A stretch of DNA of 23,934 bases from an uncultured Acetatifactor sp. (GTDB lineage Bacteria; Bacillota; Clostridia; Lachnospirales; Lachnospiraceae): contig CAJULV010000060.1 in the NCBI GenBank assembly GCA_910587555.1, forward strand, positions 1 to 23,934. The letters run 5' to 3'. Made by a program: the position numbers and the translations under genes. Each line of letters begins with the position of its first letter. Within the stretch, counting starts at the first letter, position 1. Below, one piece after another: positions 8,155-16,211 of the stretch. The notes under the pieces are model-generated. The model had not been told where the DNA came from, searched no databases, and saw only the letters and a list, made by a program, of their open reading frames with translations.

Positions 8155-8619
8155 ATGATAAAATTAGTTGATGTCACTGAGCAAAATTGGTTGGATGTTG
8201 TCTCGCTCAGCGTACGTGAAGAGCAAAGGAAATTTCTTGACACACCTCTTGGAATTATAGCCAGAGGATATATCTATCGTTCTTGTAATGCCAATGTTTA
8301 CGCTATATCCAACGATGAACATATCATAGGCGTCGCCCTTGTGAAAGACATGGATGAAGAACCAGCCTGTTACGACTTACAGCAGTTTATGATTGACCAA
8401 CATTTCCAAAACAAAGGTTATGGCACGGAGGCGCTGGGCCTGATTCTTTCAGCGCTCTCTAAAGAAAGAAAGTATGGTCAGGTGGAAGTGTGTGTGAATA
8501 AAAACGATGCTGCAGCACTTTGGATGTACAAAAAGGTTGGGTTTGAGGATACCGGATATATAGATGAAAGTGTTCCTGACTGTTGTAACCTTATGTATCA
8601 TTTTACAGATCCTTTCTGA
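8155..8619 (+). CDS. GNAT-family N-acetyltransferase
   Basis: The start at 8155 lies 7 nt after a GGAGG site and gives 154 residues. The frame extends 18 codons further upstream, but without a comparable ribosome binding site. The acetyl-CoA-binding motif A appears as LQQFMIDQHFQNKGYGTEAL, containing the Q-x-x-G-x-G loop. The later VCVNKNDAAALWMYKKVGFEDTG segment is the usual N-x-x-A-x-x-x-Y-x-x-x-G-F ending. These features fit small-molecule acetyltransferases of the polyamine or BltD/PaiA-like kind, which transfer acetyl groups to amines in the cytosol. The substrate cannot be read from sequence. A perfect GC-rich hairpin follows 12 bp after the stop. Confidence 0.9.
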   Translation: MIKLVDVTEQNWLDVVSLSVREEQRKFLDTPLGIIARGYIYRSCNANVYAISNDEHIIGVALVKDMDEEPACYDLQQFMIDQHFQNKGYGTEALGLILSALSKERKYGQVEVCVNKNDAAALWMYKKVGFEDTGYIDESVPDCCNLMYHFTDPF

Positions 8620-8631
8620 ATCCTAAATCGT

Positions 8632-8671
8632 GATGCGGACCCCTGTGGATAGAACCGCCGGGGTCCGCATC
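8632..8671 (+). terminator. Perfect 12-bp GC-rich hairpin after the GNAT gene
   Basis: GATGCGGACCCC at 8632-8643 pairs with GGGGTCCGCATC at 8660-8671 around a 16-nt loop. No T-run follows on either strand, so it may stabilise transcript ends or terminate weakly in both directions. It separates the forward acetyltransferase gene from the end of the reverse operon. Confidence 0.6.
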
Positions 8672-8756
8672 CGGATTGAGGGAGCGCCGTCCTGCCCCCG
8701 GCATTGCAAGTCAGATACGCTGGTCGGTTATTACATGCTAATTCACAGCAAAGAAA

Positions 8757-9872
8757 TTACCGCTGAGTTTCACTTCTGTCTTGGAGATCCCATAAATTTG
8801 TCATCCCGACAGGCTTTCGGGCAAAGATACACAGAGAAAAGCAATAAACATACACTGCTGCGGAAAGTATGGAAACCAAATTCCACTGTGATAATAACGG
8901 CATATTGTCTAATCCTGCACCGGCAAGCAGATAAAAATCCATGATACAAAAAAATATCTCTTTCCAACCGCCTCCCGGCAGTTCATAGCTGGGCGGCACA
9001 CACCAGGCAAGTTCCACAGCTTTCCATAACAGAACAACCCCTATGCAAATACCCAGAACCTGTAACGCACTGATACCGAACCATTTCGCGTCTGTATTCC
9101 CATTCTGCTTAAAAGCCTTTATCTGAGCAAGGCACTTCCTCCCTTTCCATACCCATCTGCAGGCAAGAAATACGGCATATGCGTCCGTTATAATCAGCAA
9201 GGAAAGAAACCTCTGCAAGAAAATGCCCTTTACCAGATCTATCTGTATCATCTCAAGCATTTCTATGGGATACCCCACCTTCTTCATCACCAGTGCCGCA
9301 TCAGCAAGGTTCGGAAACCCGCACCAAATCTGGCTGATTTCCAAATCTTGAATATCCAGAAAGTTTTTTGTGGAATATGGGACATAGATTCCCGCTTCTT
9401 CCCCGTCCTTCCCTGCCATGATCCCTATGATCTCATAAGGCACCTTATTCAGATACACAGTCTCGCCCACGCATTCCCGGTTCCCAAAAAGCTGAATGGC
9501 TGCCTCCTCATTAAGCACCGTTACCGCCAGCTTCCCGTCTATCTGCATACCGTTAAAAAAAGCTCCTTTCTGCATATGGGTGTTTGTAAAAAATGCGTAG
9601 TTTTCGTTGGTCAGAGAGACCGGAATTTCCTCCCTGCGGAAACCGTTCAACACATCAGGATAAACCTGCAGCGTATAGGTCAGGTCAATCCCCTCCTTCT
9701 CAATATTGGCAATATCACTTTCTGTAAAAATCCGGTCATTACGCTGGAATGATAACGCATACACCCCATCCCACGCTGCACGCTGTATTTTCTGCCAAGA
9801 CAACAGACACATTCCTGCCGCTCCCACAAGAATTAACAGCGCCGGTAATTTTCTCCCGAATCTTCCCTTCAT
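8757..9872 (-). CDS. MacB-like periplasmic-core membrane protein without its own ATPase
   Basis: This is a 371-residue protein with an N-terminal membrane helix (8-26). An extracellular domain follows with the MacB-type signature region FNGMQIDGKLAVTVLNEEAA near 106-125 and GETVYLNKVPYEIIGIM near 136-152. Further helices lie at about 220-240, 264-286 and 328-350. The order of helix, extracellular core and three helices is that of FtsX/MacB permeases, although the last helices are poorly conserved. It overlaps the HlyD-type adaptor by 4 bp (ATGA), so the two are translationally coupled, as in MacAB-type export. A dedicated ATPase normally accompanies such permeases and none is found downstream. 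It was either lost or the protein uses an ATPase encoded elsewhere. It is the last gene of the operon. Confidence 0.7.
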   Translation of the reverse strand: MKGRFGRKLPALLILVGAAGMCLLSWQKIQRAAWDGVYALSFQRNDRIFTESDIANIEKEGIDLTYTLQVYPDVLNGFRREEIPVSLTNENYAFFTNTHMQKGAFFNGMQIDGKLAVTVLNEEAAIQLFGNRECVGETVYLNKVPYEIIGIMAGKDGEEAGIYVPYSTKNFLDIQDLEISQIWCGFPNLADAALVMKKVGYPIEMLEMIQIDLVKGIFLQRFLSLLIITDAYAVFLACRWVWKGRKCLAQIKAFKQNGNTDAKWFGISALQVLGICIGVVLLWKAVELAWCVPPSYELPGGGWKEIFFCIMDFYLLAGAGLDNMPLLSQWNLVSILSAAVYVYCFSLCIFARKPVGMTNLWDLQDRSETQR

Positions 9873-10783
9873 CCTGTGCCATCTCCCTCATAAAATATAT
9901 TGCTCCCATCTGCAATTTCACTTGTAGATGCTATGATGACAAGCTCATCCGTGGGCAGTCCCCTTACTGCACAGCAGGCTTCATCTGAACCCAGTAAATC
10001 CACGGACATCCTGCGGGCCTTGTACCCTTCCCCCAGTACACTGTTGTTCTCCTGCACTACCAAAACATAATAGCCTGTTGCATCTTTGCACAGTGCTGCT
10101 GCCGGAATAAGCGTATCATATAGCTCGCTGTCTTCCTTGACGGTTATTCTCACCCGCTCCCCTGCAAGGGGCGTATCTGCGCTTCTCACTGTGATATTCA
10201 CTTTATAACCTTGCTGCTCCCGGCTCTCATAGCCGAAGATGGAACTGATTTCTCCCTCCACCCATTCGTCCTGATCCACAAGTTCCAGCACTGGAACGCT
10301 GTCCATGCTGATATGTTCAAACTGTTCTTCGCTGATACTCAGACAGCACACCCAGTCTTCCGACTTCTCAGCAATTTCATATAAAACCGTATTCTGCACG
10401 GAGGACACATATATTCCTTTGCTGACCCCGATCCAGGAGATAATCCCATCCCTATCCGCCTTGACGTCATACATTTCCCCTGCTGCATTCAATTCAACCC
10501 GCATCAAGGTCTGACCTGCCTTTACCTCATCCCCCCCATCCGCCAGGATCTCCCTTATCTTGCCGTCAATGTCTGCATAGACAGGTTCAGTGTACGCATA
10601 GACAAATTCTGAAGTTCCTTCCACTGTAAACGAAAGTCTGCCCTGCTTGGGCAGCGCCGCCGTTACCACTGGAAGCCGATAATTATAAAAGGATTTTGAA
10701 AGAAACGTCAGTGCCAGTAAAACAACCGCTAAAACTGCAAATATTGCCTTAAATGCTTTTTTTCCACTCTCTGCCCTATCCAT
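9869..10783 (-). CDS. HlyD/MacA-type membrane-fusion adaptor
   Basis: The 304-residue protein has one N-terminal membrane helix (about 9-27). A beta-barrel/lipoyl-like region follows, including VYADIDGKIREILADGGDEVKAGQTLMRVEL-type sequence near 68-98; the G-D-E-V-K-x-G-Q pattern is the lipoyl hallmark. The matching half is ADRDGIISWIGVSKGIYVSS near 108. The rest is beta-rich, as in membrane-proximal domains. In Gram-positive bacteria such adaptors partner MacB-like permeases in exporting peptides or drugs. AAAGGAA precedes the ATG. It follows the MalG-type permease by 50 bp and overlaps the MacB-like gene by 4 bp, so it belongs to the same transcript. Pairing an export adaptor with sugar-import permeases is unusual. 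Confidence 0.8.
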   Translation of the reverse strand: MDRAESGKKAFKAIFAVLAVVLLALTFLSKSFYNYRLPVVTAALPKQGRLSFTVEGTSEFVYAYTEPVYADIDGKIREILADGGDEVKAGQTLMRVELNAAGEMYDVKADRDGIISWIGVSKGIYVSSVQNTVLYEIAEKSEDWVCCLSISEEQFEHISMDSVPVLELVDQDEWVEGEISSIFGYESREQQGYKVNITVRSADTPLAGERVRITVKEDSELYDTLIPAAALCKDATGYYVLVVQENNSVLGEGYKARRMSVDLLGSDEACCAVRGLPTDELVIIASTSEIADGSNIFYEGDGTG

Positions 10784-10833
10784 TTTCCATTCCTTTCATC
10801 TACAAAAATTCCGGTGATACCTGAAATTTTCTC

Positions 10834-11691
10834 TTACCCTTTCAGCCCCGTAATGGCAATTCCATTTTTCAGATACTCCTGACCATAAAGCAGCGCCAAA
10901 AGTACCGGCAGCGCATAGAAACAGGAGCCGGCAAACGCAATTCCTAATTCGCCACTGTTAATCCTTGCAAGAAAAATGGATAACGGCTGTGCTTCTGAAT
11001 TCTGGATGAATATGACCGCCTGATCTACCAGATTCCAATAGTCCAAAAGGGTGAGCATTGCCGCTGCCGCTGTCCCATGTTTTACCATTGGCAGCACCAC
11101 CCATAAAAATATCTTTCCATGCCCCGCCCCATCCACCATTGCCGCCTCAATATAAGCATCCGGCATGCTTTTCATAAACTGCCGTAAAAGGAAGACTCCC
11201 AGCGGATTGAAGATACCGGGCAGGATAATGGCAAGACTGCTGTCCGCAATGCCCATCCAGTCCGCTACGATATAATTAGGCATCAAAGTTACCTGCAGCG
11301 GCAAAAGCATAACGATAATATACAGAAAGAACAGACCTTCCTTCCCCCGGAACTTCAAAACAGTGAAAGCGTATGCCGCAGGAGCCGACACCAGTATCTG
11401 TCCAAGTACAATCGGCACCACAATCTTCACGGAATTCCAGAACATATGCAGATACACCGGGCTGTCAAATAACAGGGAGGCATATTGTTGCAGCGTTGCC
11501 TTTTTGGGCACCACATCCATATCAATATATTCATCCGCCCCCAGGCTGTCTGCAGCGTAATTGTTTTCTACTTCTCTGCTTCCCATAAAAGAATTTGTAA
11601 AAGTGATCACCAGCGGCATCATATAAACTGCAACAATTGCAACAAATGACAGGTAGAATATTTTTCTTTTTATTGTCATGATTTTTTTCAT
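10834..11691 (-). CDS. MalG-type carbohydrate ABC transporter permease
   Basis: The 285-residue integral membrane protein has about six helices. An EAA loop (EAAMVDGAGHGKIFLWVVLP near 179-198) contacts the ATPase. The YAFTVLKFRGKEGLF segment near 107 and the LRQFMKSMPDAYIEA segment are typical of the CUT1 MalG branch. Residues 45-75 carry a longer extracellular loop than usual. The C-terminus, ending GIAITGLKG, matches the family. AAAGGAAATAAG precedes the ATG. It lies 44 bp after the MalF-type gene. Substrate cannot be inferred. CUT1 importers often share one MsmK-type ATPase encoded elsewhere, which could explain the absence of an ATPase here. Confidence 0.9.
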   Translation of the reverse strand: MKKIMTIKRKIFYLSFVAIVAVYMMPLVITFTNSFMGSREVENNYAADSLGADEYIDMDVVPKKATLQQYASLLFDSPVYLHMFWNSVKIVVPIVLGQILVSAPAAYAFTVLKFRGKEGLFFLYIIVMLLPLQVTLMPNYIVADWMGIADSSLAIILPGIFNPLGVFLLRQFMKSMPDAYIEAAMVDGAGHGKIFLWVVLPMVKHGTAAAAMLTLLDYWNLVDQAVIFIQNSEAQPLSIFLARINSGELGIAFAGSCFYALPVLLALLYGQEYLKNGIAITGLKG

Positions 11692-11735
11692 CTTATTTCC
11701 TTTCTGCAGCGCCAGACAAAGGAATTCTTCTCACA

Positions 11736-12596
11736 CTAATAATGCAGATTCTCCGAAAATTTCCTCTCTGCCCGGAATATGCAGACCACAAACAGTACAA
11801 CAACTATCGTAAGGATATAAGTCGCACTGACCAGCTTTGAGTAATTCAGGGAGAGGAACATATGATTCATATAATGCTGCAGAACATACAGGCTGTCCGG
11901 AGGATACTCTCCTGTAATAATATAGATTTCCTTAAAAACCATAAATGAATTTACAAATGTCATAATCAGCACCAGAAACGTAGTTGGCCTCAGGTATACA
12001 CAAGTGATCTTTCTGCACTTCCAGAACCTTCCCGCCCCTTCCACATCGGCGCACTCATAATATTCTTCCGGGATACTGTTCAATCCGCTTATGAACAGCG
12101 CCATATTATATCCAATATTTTTCCAGAGAAATATGATTACCATTACCATCATTCCATAACTGCTCTCCAGCCAGTCTATACCCTCCACATGGAAAATCGA
12201 CAGAAATCTGTTCAGCGTTCCATGCAGTCCAAAGAATTTCTCCCAGAAAAATGCGGATGCAGCAGAGGGAATGGCCAGCGGTATCAGAAAAATCAGGCTG
12301 AAATAATTGGAATATATCTTCATTTTCCGGACAGCAAAAGCTGCACACAGGGAAAGAACCATATTCAGCGGAATGCTGACTGCCATAAACCATGCCGTAT
12401 TCTTCAGCCCCCTCAGAAAATAAATATTTTGGAACAGTGCCTTGTAGTTCTGTATCCCGCAAAACTTTCCCCTTACCGGATTATCCACCACAGAATAGAA
12501 AAAAGACAAAAGAAACGGGATCAGGTAAAAGAAACAAAAACCTGCCAGACTGATAAGCAGCATTATGCAGGGTAGCATTTTATCCCTTTTCGTCAC
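11736..12596 (-). CDS. MalF-type sugar ABC transporter permease
   Basis: The 286-residue protein has six predicted helices and an EAA-like loop (YYECADVEGAGRFWKCRKIT near 178-197). The start is GTG at 12596, supported by AGGAGA 8 nt upstream; this gives an N-terminus MTKRDKMLPCIMLL. Motifs such as FFYLIPFLLSFFYS and NSFMVFKEIYIITGEYPPDSLYVLQHY are typical of CUT1 MalF-like permeases. It forms the other half of the membrane channel with the MalG-type protein. The gene starts 14 bp after the solute-binding lipoprotein, indicating one operon. The EAA loop lacks the canonical EAA opening (YECADVEGA instead), as in some members of this group. Confidence 0.9.
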   Translation of the reverse strand: MTKRDKMLPCIMLLISLAGFCFFYLIPFLLSFFYSVVDNPVRGKFCGIQNYKALFQNIYFLRGLKNTAWFMAVSIPLNMVLSLCAAFAVRKMKIYSNYFSLIFLIPLAIPSAASAFFWEKFFGLHGTLNRFLSIFHVEGIDWLESSYGMMVMVIIFLWKNIGYNMALFISGLNSIPEEYYECADVEGAGRFWKCRKITCVYLRPTTFLVLIMTFVNSFMVFKEIYIITGEYPPDSLYVLQHYMNHMFLSLNYSKLVSATYILTIVVVLFVVCIFRAERKFSENLHY

Positions 12597-12610
12597 AGTG
12601 ATTCTTCTCC

Positions 12611-14017
12611 TTATTCCTTAAAATATTGCTCCAGCTGCCGTTTAAGTCTCTTTGCCGTGTCCTCCGCTGTCTGCTGGCCTGAAAAATATTTCCTGTTCTC
12701 CTCATCTACTAACTCCATGACTGCCCCGTCCAGAGTGTCACAGCCATTGATCTGTTCCATCCAGCTTTCCAGTATTGCCTTGTATTCCGCCTCGCTTCCA
12801 AACCCGGCTCCGTCATTGCCCTCTCTGTAAAATGCATAATAACGCTCTGCCACTGCTTCCAGTCCTTTCCGGCTCACTGTGGGTCCATGAAAGGAAGGAA
12901 ACGTCTGCACTTCGTCAGACAGCAGGTATCTGATAAATTCCCATGCCAGATCCTTGCTGGCCGACGCACTGTTTATGGCCACACAGGAACTTGATTTCAT
13001 AAGCGTCCTGCCTTCCGCATCTGTAAGAGGCATACAATGTTTCGTTCCGCTTTTCGTATCCATGCTGTAATAAGCAGCCTGAATATCATAATCACATTCT
13101 GCAGCAAAATAATATTCCATGTTGTAAAAATCAATCTCCGAATTAAAATAGCCATTTTCAGAAAGATCCTTCACTGACTTCAAAAGCGCAATATATTCCG
13201 GAGAGTCCAGGTTTACTTCTTTGGTGCTTTCCTCGATAAACTTCCCAATGGAATCTTTGATCAGATAATGTGCGTAGGACACCTCGTTCATCTGTATCAG
13301 GAACACATTGCTTTTATCCGTCTCATCCACCAGCTGTTTCGCCAGATCCATTGCCGTCCCAAAGTGAATGCCCTGCATGCCACTTTCATAGCCGCCATGA
13401 TTTTGCATCAGCTCCGCTGAAAACGCCAACGTGTCAAATCTCGCCATATAAGGAATGATATAGATTTCGCCGCTATCCTCTTTCGCCGCCTGCAGTACGT
13501 TCATAAAATAATTTTCATCATTCAGTTCCGGTGTTTTTTGGATATATCCGCTCAAATCTTCAAACACGCCCATCTCACTGTATTTTGTAATGGGAAGGAA
13601 GCCGGTAAACAAAATGTCTTCCGCCTTACCTGTCATAATCTTTGTATTCAGGTACGTCAGGTAATCTTCCACTGTGCTCTCGCCGGAGGATTCCTTATAG
13701 CTGTTGACGATCACCTTTACATCAGGATACCGCTTCATAAACTGCTCTGCGGCAGTATTCAGAAATTCTTCCGCAAACAGACAGGATATGGTTATCTCGC
13801 CCTTCATTTCCGGCGGGACATATGGTACTGCTTCCTGTACATCCGGCGTTTTCTCTTGAGCTCCCGAACGCTCCTCTGTCCCTGACGCCCCGCTTCCCTG
13901 CTGCATTGGAGCATCGCTTTGTCCCCCATTGTCTTCCGGTACAGTTCCATTGCCGCATCCACACAGAACAGACAACGCAATGAGCAGAACCCACAGCAGA
14001 CTTATTCCTTTTCTCAT
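12611..14017 (-). CDS. Extracellular solute-binding lipoprotein, sugar type
   Basis: The 468-residue protein opens with a lipoprotein signal ending VLCGC; the modified cysteine is C21. A low-complexity linker rich in G, S, Q and E (about 23-65) follows. The mature part has the features of family 1 solute-binding proteins: ITISCLFAEEFLNTAAEQFM near 76, a DLAWEFIRYLLSDEVQTF segment near 358, and a C-terminal dimension typical of the family. It would capture a carbohydrate or carbohydrate-like ligand at the cell surface and pass it to the MalF/MalG-type pair. GGGAGG lies 10 nt before the ATG. An operator-like palindrome lies 25 bp upstream of the start, so this may be the first gene under direct control. 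The ligand is unknown. Confidence 0.88.
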   Translation of the reverse strand: MRKGISLLWVLLIALSVLCGCGNGTVPEDNGGQSDAPMQQGSGASGTEERSGAQEKTPDVQEAVPYVPPEMKGEITISCLFAEEFLNTAAEQFMKRYPDVKVIVNSYKESSGESTVEDYLTYLNTKIMTGKAEDILFTGFLPITKYSEMGVFEDLSGYIQKTPELNDENYFMNVLQAAKEDSGEIYIIPYMARFDTLAFSAELMQNHGGYESGMQGIHFGTAMDLAKQLVDETDKSNVFLIQMNEVSYAHYLIKDSIGKFIEESTKEVNLDSPEYIALLKSVKDLSENGYFNSEIDFYNMEYYFAAECDYDIQAAYYSMDTKSGTKHCMPLTDAEGRTLMKSSSCVAINSASASKDLAWEFIRYLLSDEVQTFPSFHGPTVSRKGLEAVAERYYAFYREGNDGAGFGSEAEYKAILESWMEQINGCDTLDGAVMELVDEENRKYFSGQQTAEDTAKRLKRQLEQYFKE

Positions 14018-14042
14018 AAAACAAAAACCTCCCTGCCAAATC

Positions 14043-14062
14043 TTTTACAATTGTTTGTAAAA
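14043..14062 (-). promoter_or_regulatory. Operator-like palindrome upstream of the solute-binding protein gene
   Basis: TTTTACAA-ttgt-TTGTAAAA is a perfect 8-bp inverted repeat with a 4-bp centre, 25 bp upstream of the ATG at 14017. Its size and position suit a dimeric repressor or activator site. No regulator of the LacI or GntR type is encoded next to it. A weak terminator between 14128 and 14017 is the alternative, but no T-run follows on the reverse strand. Confidence 0.45.
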
Positions 14063-14102
14063 TAGTTTAGCAAGGAGATGTCTCATACTTTCGTCTGTGA
14101 TG

Positions 14103-14118
14103 TGTCAAAACTGTCAAA
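14103..14118 (-). promoter_or_regulatory. Two TTTGACA direct repeats, possible -35 or regulator site
   Basis: On the reverse strand TTTGACA occurs twice with a 9-bp period (plus-strand TGTCAAA at 14103-14109 and 14112-14118). Each contains a consensus -35 hexamer. Spaced heptamers are also a common form of OmpR-family binding site. They lie between the membrane-anchored protein gene and the solute-binding protein gene, about 90 bp upstream of the latter. Confidence 0.35.
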
Positions 14119-14127
14119 CTTTTCTTT

Positions 14128-14967
14128 TTATACCGTACCCAGCCAAAAATCTATCACCACAACCGGATCCTGATTCTTAACAGCAATCTGATATTCTTTT
14201 ACCGCTGCGTAGACAAGTCCCTTTGGCATGATTTCACAAAAATCACTCTTTATCAGATCTGCGCTTTCTATACTTTCTCTGCCAATAAATGGAAATGCAG
14301 TCCCCAGCATTTCTTTATAACGGTATTCATTTGATACCCTGTCACTTTCTTTCATGGAAAGACTGGCCTTCCATACTTCTCCGGTGGACGCATGCACCGT
14401 AAGGCTGACCACCACGTCCTTCTCCGTATACTGAATCAGCCACCAGCTGAGCAGGCTGTCGTCAAAATCAACCTGTGTATCCAGGGTACACAGTCTCGCA
14501 GCCACTTTATCAAAATCACATTCTGCCAATCCCTCCGGTACAATGCCGCATTCCGCCATAACTGCGATCCACTCTTTCCCTGTCTCAATCGCCTGCTCCA
14601 TATTCATCTGTCCCTTTTGAGGTTCATGGGGCAGCTCATTTCCTCCATTTTCCCAGACAGCCAGCACCTCCGCCATCCTCTCCTCGGATAAGTGCTGCCC
14701 TTCAAAGAAAATGCCCTCCGCCAAATCCCCGCCCGGTTCCCCCGGCTGCGCTGGCTGCAGAGCAGAGGGCATTCCGGTCTGCCATGCAATCCGCCCGGTT
14801 CTGGCAAGAAATTCTTCCTGTTTCTGAAGAAGCAACGCTTCTGTCAGAAACCATCCGCCAATTACGACTCCAAACGACAGCAGAAACAGTACAATCAGAG
14901 CATATGGTTTGCTTTTCTTCATATTCATACCCAAAATCATTTTACTCAACTTAGTACCTCTTTGCAT
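14128..14967 (-). CDS. Membrane-anchored extracellular protein of unknown function
   Basis: A hydrophobic helix (YALIVLFLLSFGVVIGGWFL) near the N-terminus is followed by a long extracellular part with no recognised domain. The segment MNMEQAIETGKEWIAVMAECGIVPEGL and the later VVVSLTVHASTGEVWKASLSM resemble the PepSY-like or anti-sigma-associated proteins often encoded with two-component systems in Clostridia. This is recollection, not a search result. The start is uncertain: ATGs lie at 14967, 14940, 14928 and 14922. The first has a GAGG nine bases upstream; the last gives a compact 265-residue protein beginning MKKSK. It is 110 bp upstream of the transporter operon on the same strand. It is head-to-head with, and possibly overlaps, a 5'-truncated kinase, so its original upstream region has been lost. 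Confidence 0.6.
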   Translation of the reverse strand: MQRGTKLSKMILGMNMKKSKPYALIVLFLLSFGVVIGGWFLTEALLLQKQEEFLARTGRIAWQTGMPSALQPAQPGEPGGDLAEGIFFEGQHLSEERMAEVLAVWENGGNELPHEPQKGQMNMEQAIETGKEWIAVMAECGIVPEGLAECDFDKVAARLCTLDTQVDFDDSLLSWWLIQYTEKDVVVSLTVHASTGEVWKASLSMKESDRVSNEYRYKEMLGTAFPFIGRESIESADLIKSDFCEIMPKGLVYAAVKEYQIAVKNQDPVVVIDFWLGTV

Positions 14968-15962
14968 ACCTAAAATCCTCAGAGTGCACCTACAGCGAGG
15001 AATCCGGCTACGGCAACGAATCCGGCTACAGCACCCAGAGCGGCACACATACATTCCGCTCTGAAAACGGCAGAACATATTATGGCATACTCTGTTCCAT
15101 ATATACGGATGACGGATACCTGTATCTTGCCATAGTAAAAGAAAAAAGCGGGATAACTGCTTTTTCCTCCACTGTCATGTATTATTTTCTAATATGGCTC
15201 CTGGTCTTCATGATTGTACTGTTTGTATCAGTCCTTATCATCAGGCAGGCAATGAAGCCTACTGTAAAAACCATGCAAAGCCAGAAAAACTTTATCGCTG
15301 CCGTATCTCATGAATTAAAGACGCCCCTGGCAGTCCTGCTGTCTACTGCTGATGCTATTGAATCTTCTCCTGACTGTACTCCAAATATAAAAAATGATCT
15401 TTCCCTCATCGAAACTGAAGTTACCCGCATGGCCAGGCTGATCCAGGACCTGCTCCTGCTTTCTTCCATTGACGCCGGGAACTGGATGTTTCATAAATCA
15501 AAAATAAATGTGGATACTTTACTGATCAACTTATATGAAAAATTTGAAATTATCTGTCAAAAAAGAGCAATTGCCTTACAGATAAAGATGCCGGAGGAAT
15601 GCTTCCCCCCTCTTTTCTCTGATGAAGATCGTATAAGCCAGATTATCAGTATTTTTCTGGACAATGCGATTTCCTATTCACCGGAACATTCTTCTATCCT
15701 GCTGGAGGCTTCCATCAAAAAAAACAATCTGGCCATCAGCATTATAGATCATGGCACCGGGATAAGCGGAGAAGATAAAAAGCATATATTTGACCGCTTT
15801 TATCGGTGCGATAAATCACGCACCAAAAAAGACCACTATGGATTAGGTCTCAGTATTGCAAACGAACTGGTCTCACTTCTTAATGGGAAGATATATTTAA
15901 ACGATACCCCTGGGGGCGGATGCACTTTCACTGTTGCCATACCTTGGAGCATTGCAGAATAG
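14955..15962 (+). pseudogene. Sensor histidine kinase missing its N-terminus
   Basis: The frame is open from 14955 and reads a sensor-domain tail (NGRTYYGILCSIYTDDGYL) into a membrane helix (YYFLIWLLVFMIVLFVSVLI). A complete kinase core follows: an H-box SHELKTP, an N-box FLDNAISYSPEH, and G-boxes DHGTGISGE and HYGLGLSIANELV. The first membrane helix, most of the sensor and any proper start are absent. The first internal ATG (15177) has no ribosome binding site. Upstream, the sequence changes into the 5' end of the reverse-strand gene at 14128, so a deletion or inversion junction lies near 14955-14990. A neighbouring regulator gene, expected upstream, is missing. The sensor tail carries a duplicated codon block, gaatccggctac, 18 bp apart. 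If expressed from 15177, it would be an unregulated kinase core. Confidence 0.8.
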
Positions 15963-15979
15963 TTCGCAATTCTGCAATG
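15950..15979 (+). terminator. Hairpin overlapping the kinase stop codon
   Basis: CATTGCAGAAT at 15950-15960 pairs perfectly with ATTCTGCAATG at 15969-15979 around an 8-nt loop. The stem includes the last codons of the kinase. There is no T-run, so termination strength is uncertain. The 230 bp beyond (15980-16211) contain no gene I can support. Confidence 0.5.
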
Positions 15980-16211
15980 TCCCGGCAGCTTTCCCGCAGC
16001 ATTTCCCGTATGCGCCTAATTTACCCTACCTTTACTGTCGTGTTATATTGCGTTTTATAGATAAATTCCACTCCATAGAATTGTTGCCATCTAAAAACGG
16101 AATAACTGCCTCCACACAGAACGGCACACCAAGACAGGAAATCAAGAGAAGGGTTCTCCCGCCTTCCAAGCCATATCCGTATCAGGCTGCCGGGCTGACC
16201 TGCGGAAATGA

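Noticed and set aside
8630..8944. Forward open frame of 104 codons after the GNAT gene
   Set aside because: It starts inside the GC-rich hairpin, has no ribosome binding site and runs antisense to the MacB-like gene; the product has no protein-like pattern.
14985..15025. Short duplicated block (gaatccggctac) as a possible CRISPR or tandem array
   Set aside because: Only two copies, 18 bp apart, within coding sequence of a sensor domain; no spacer pattern.
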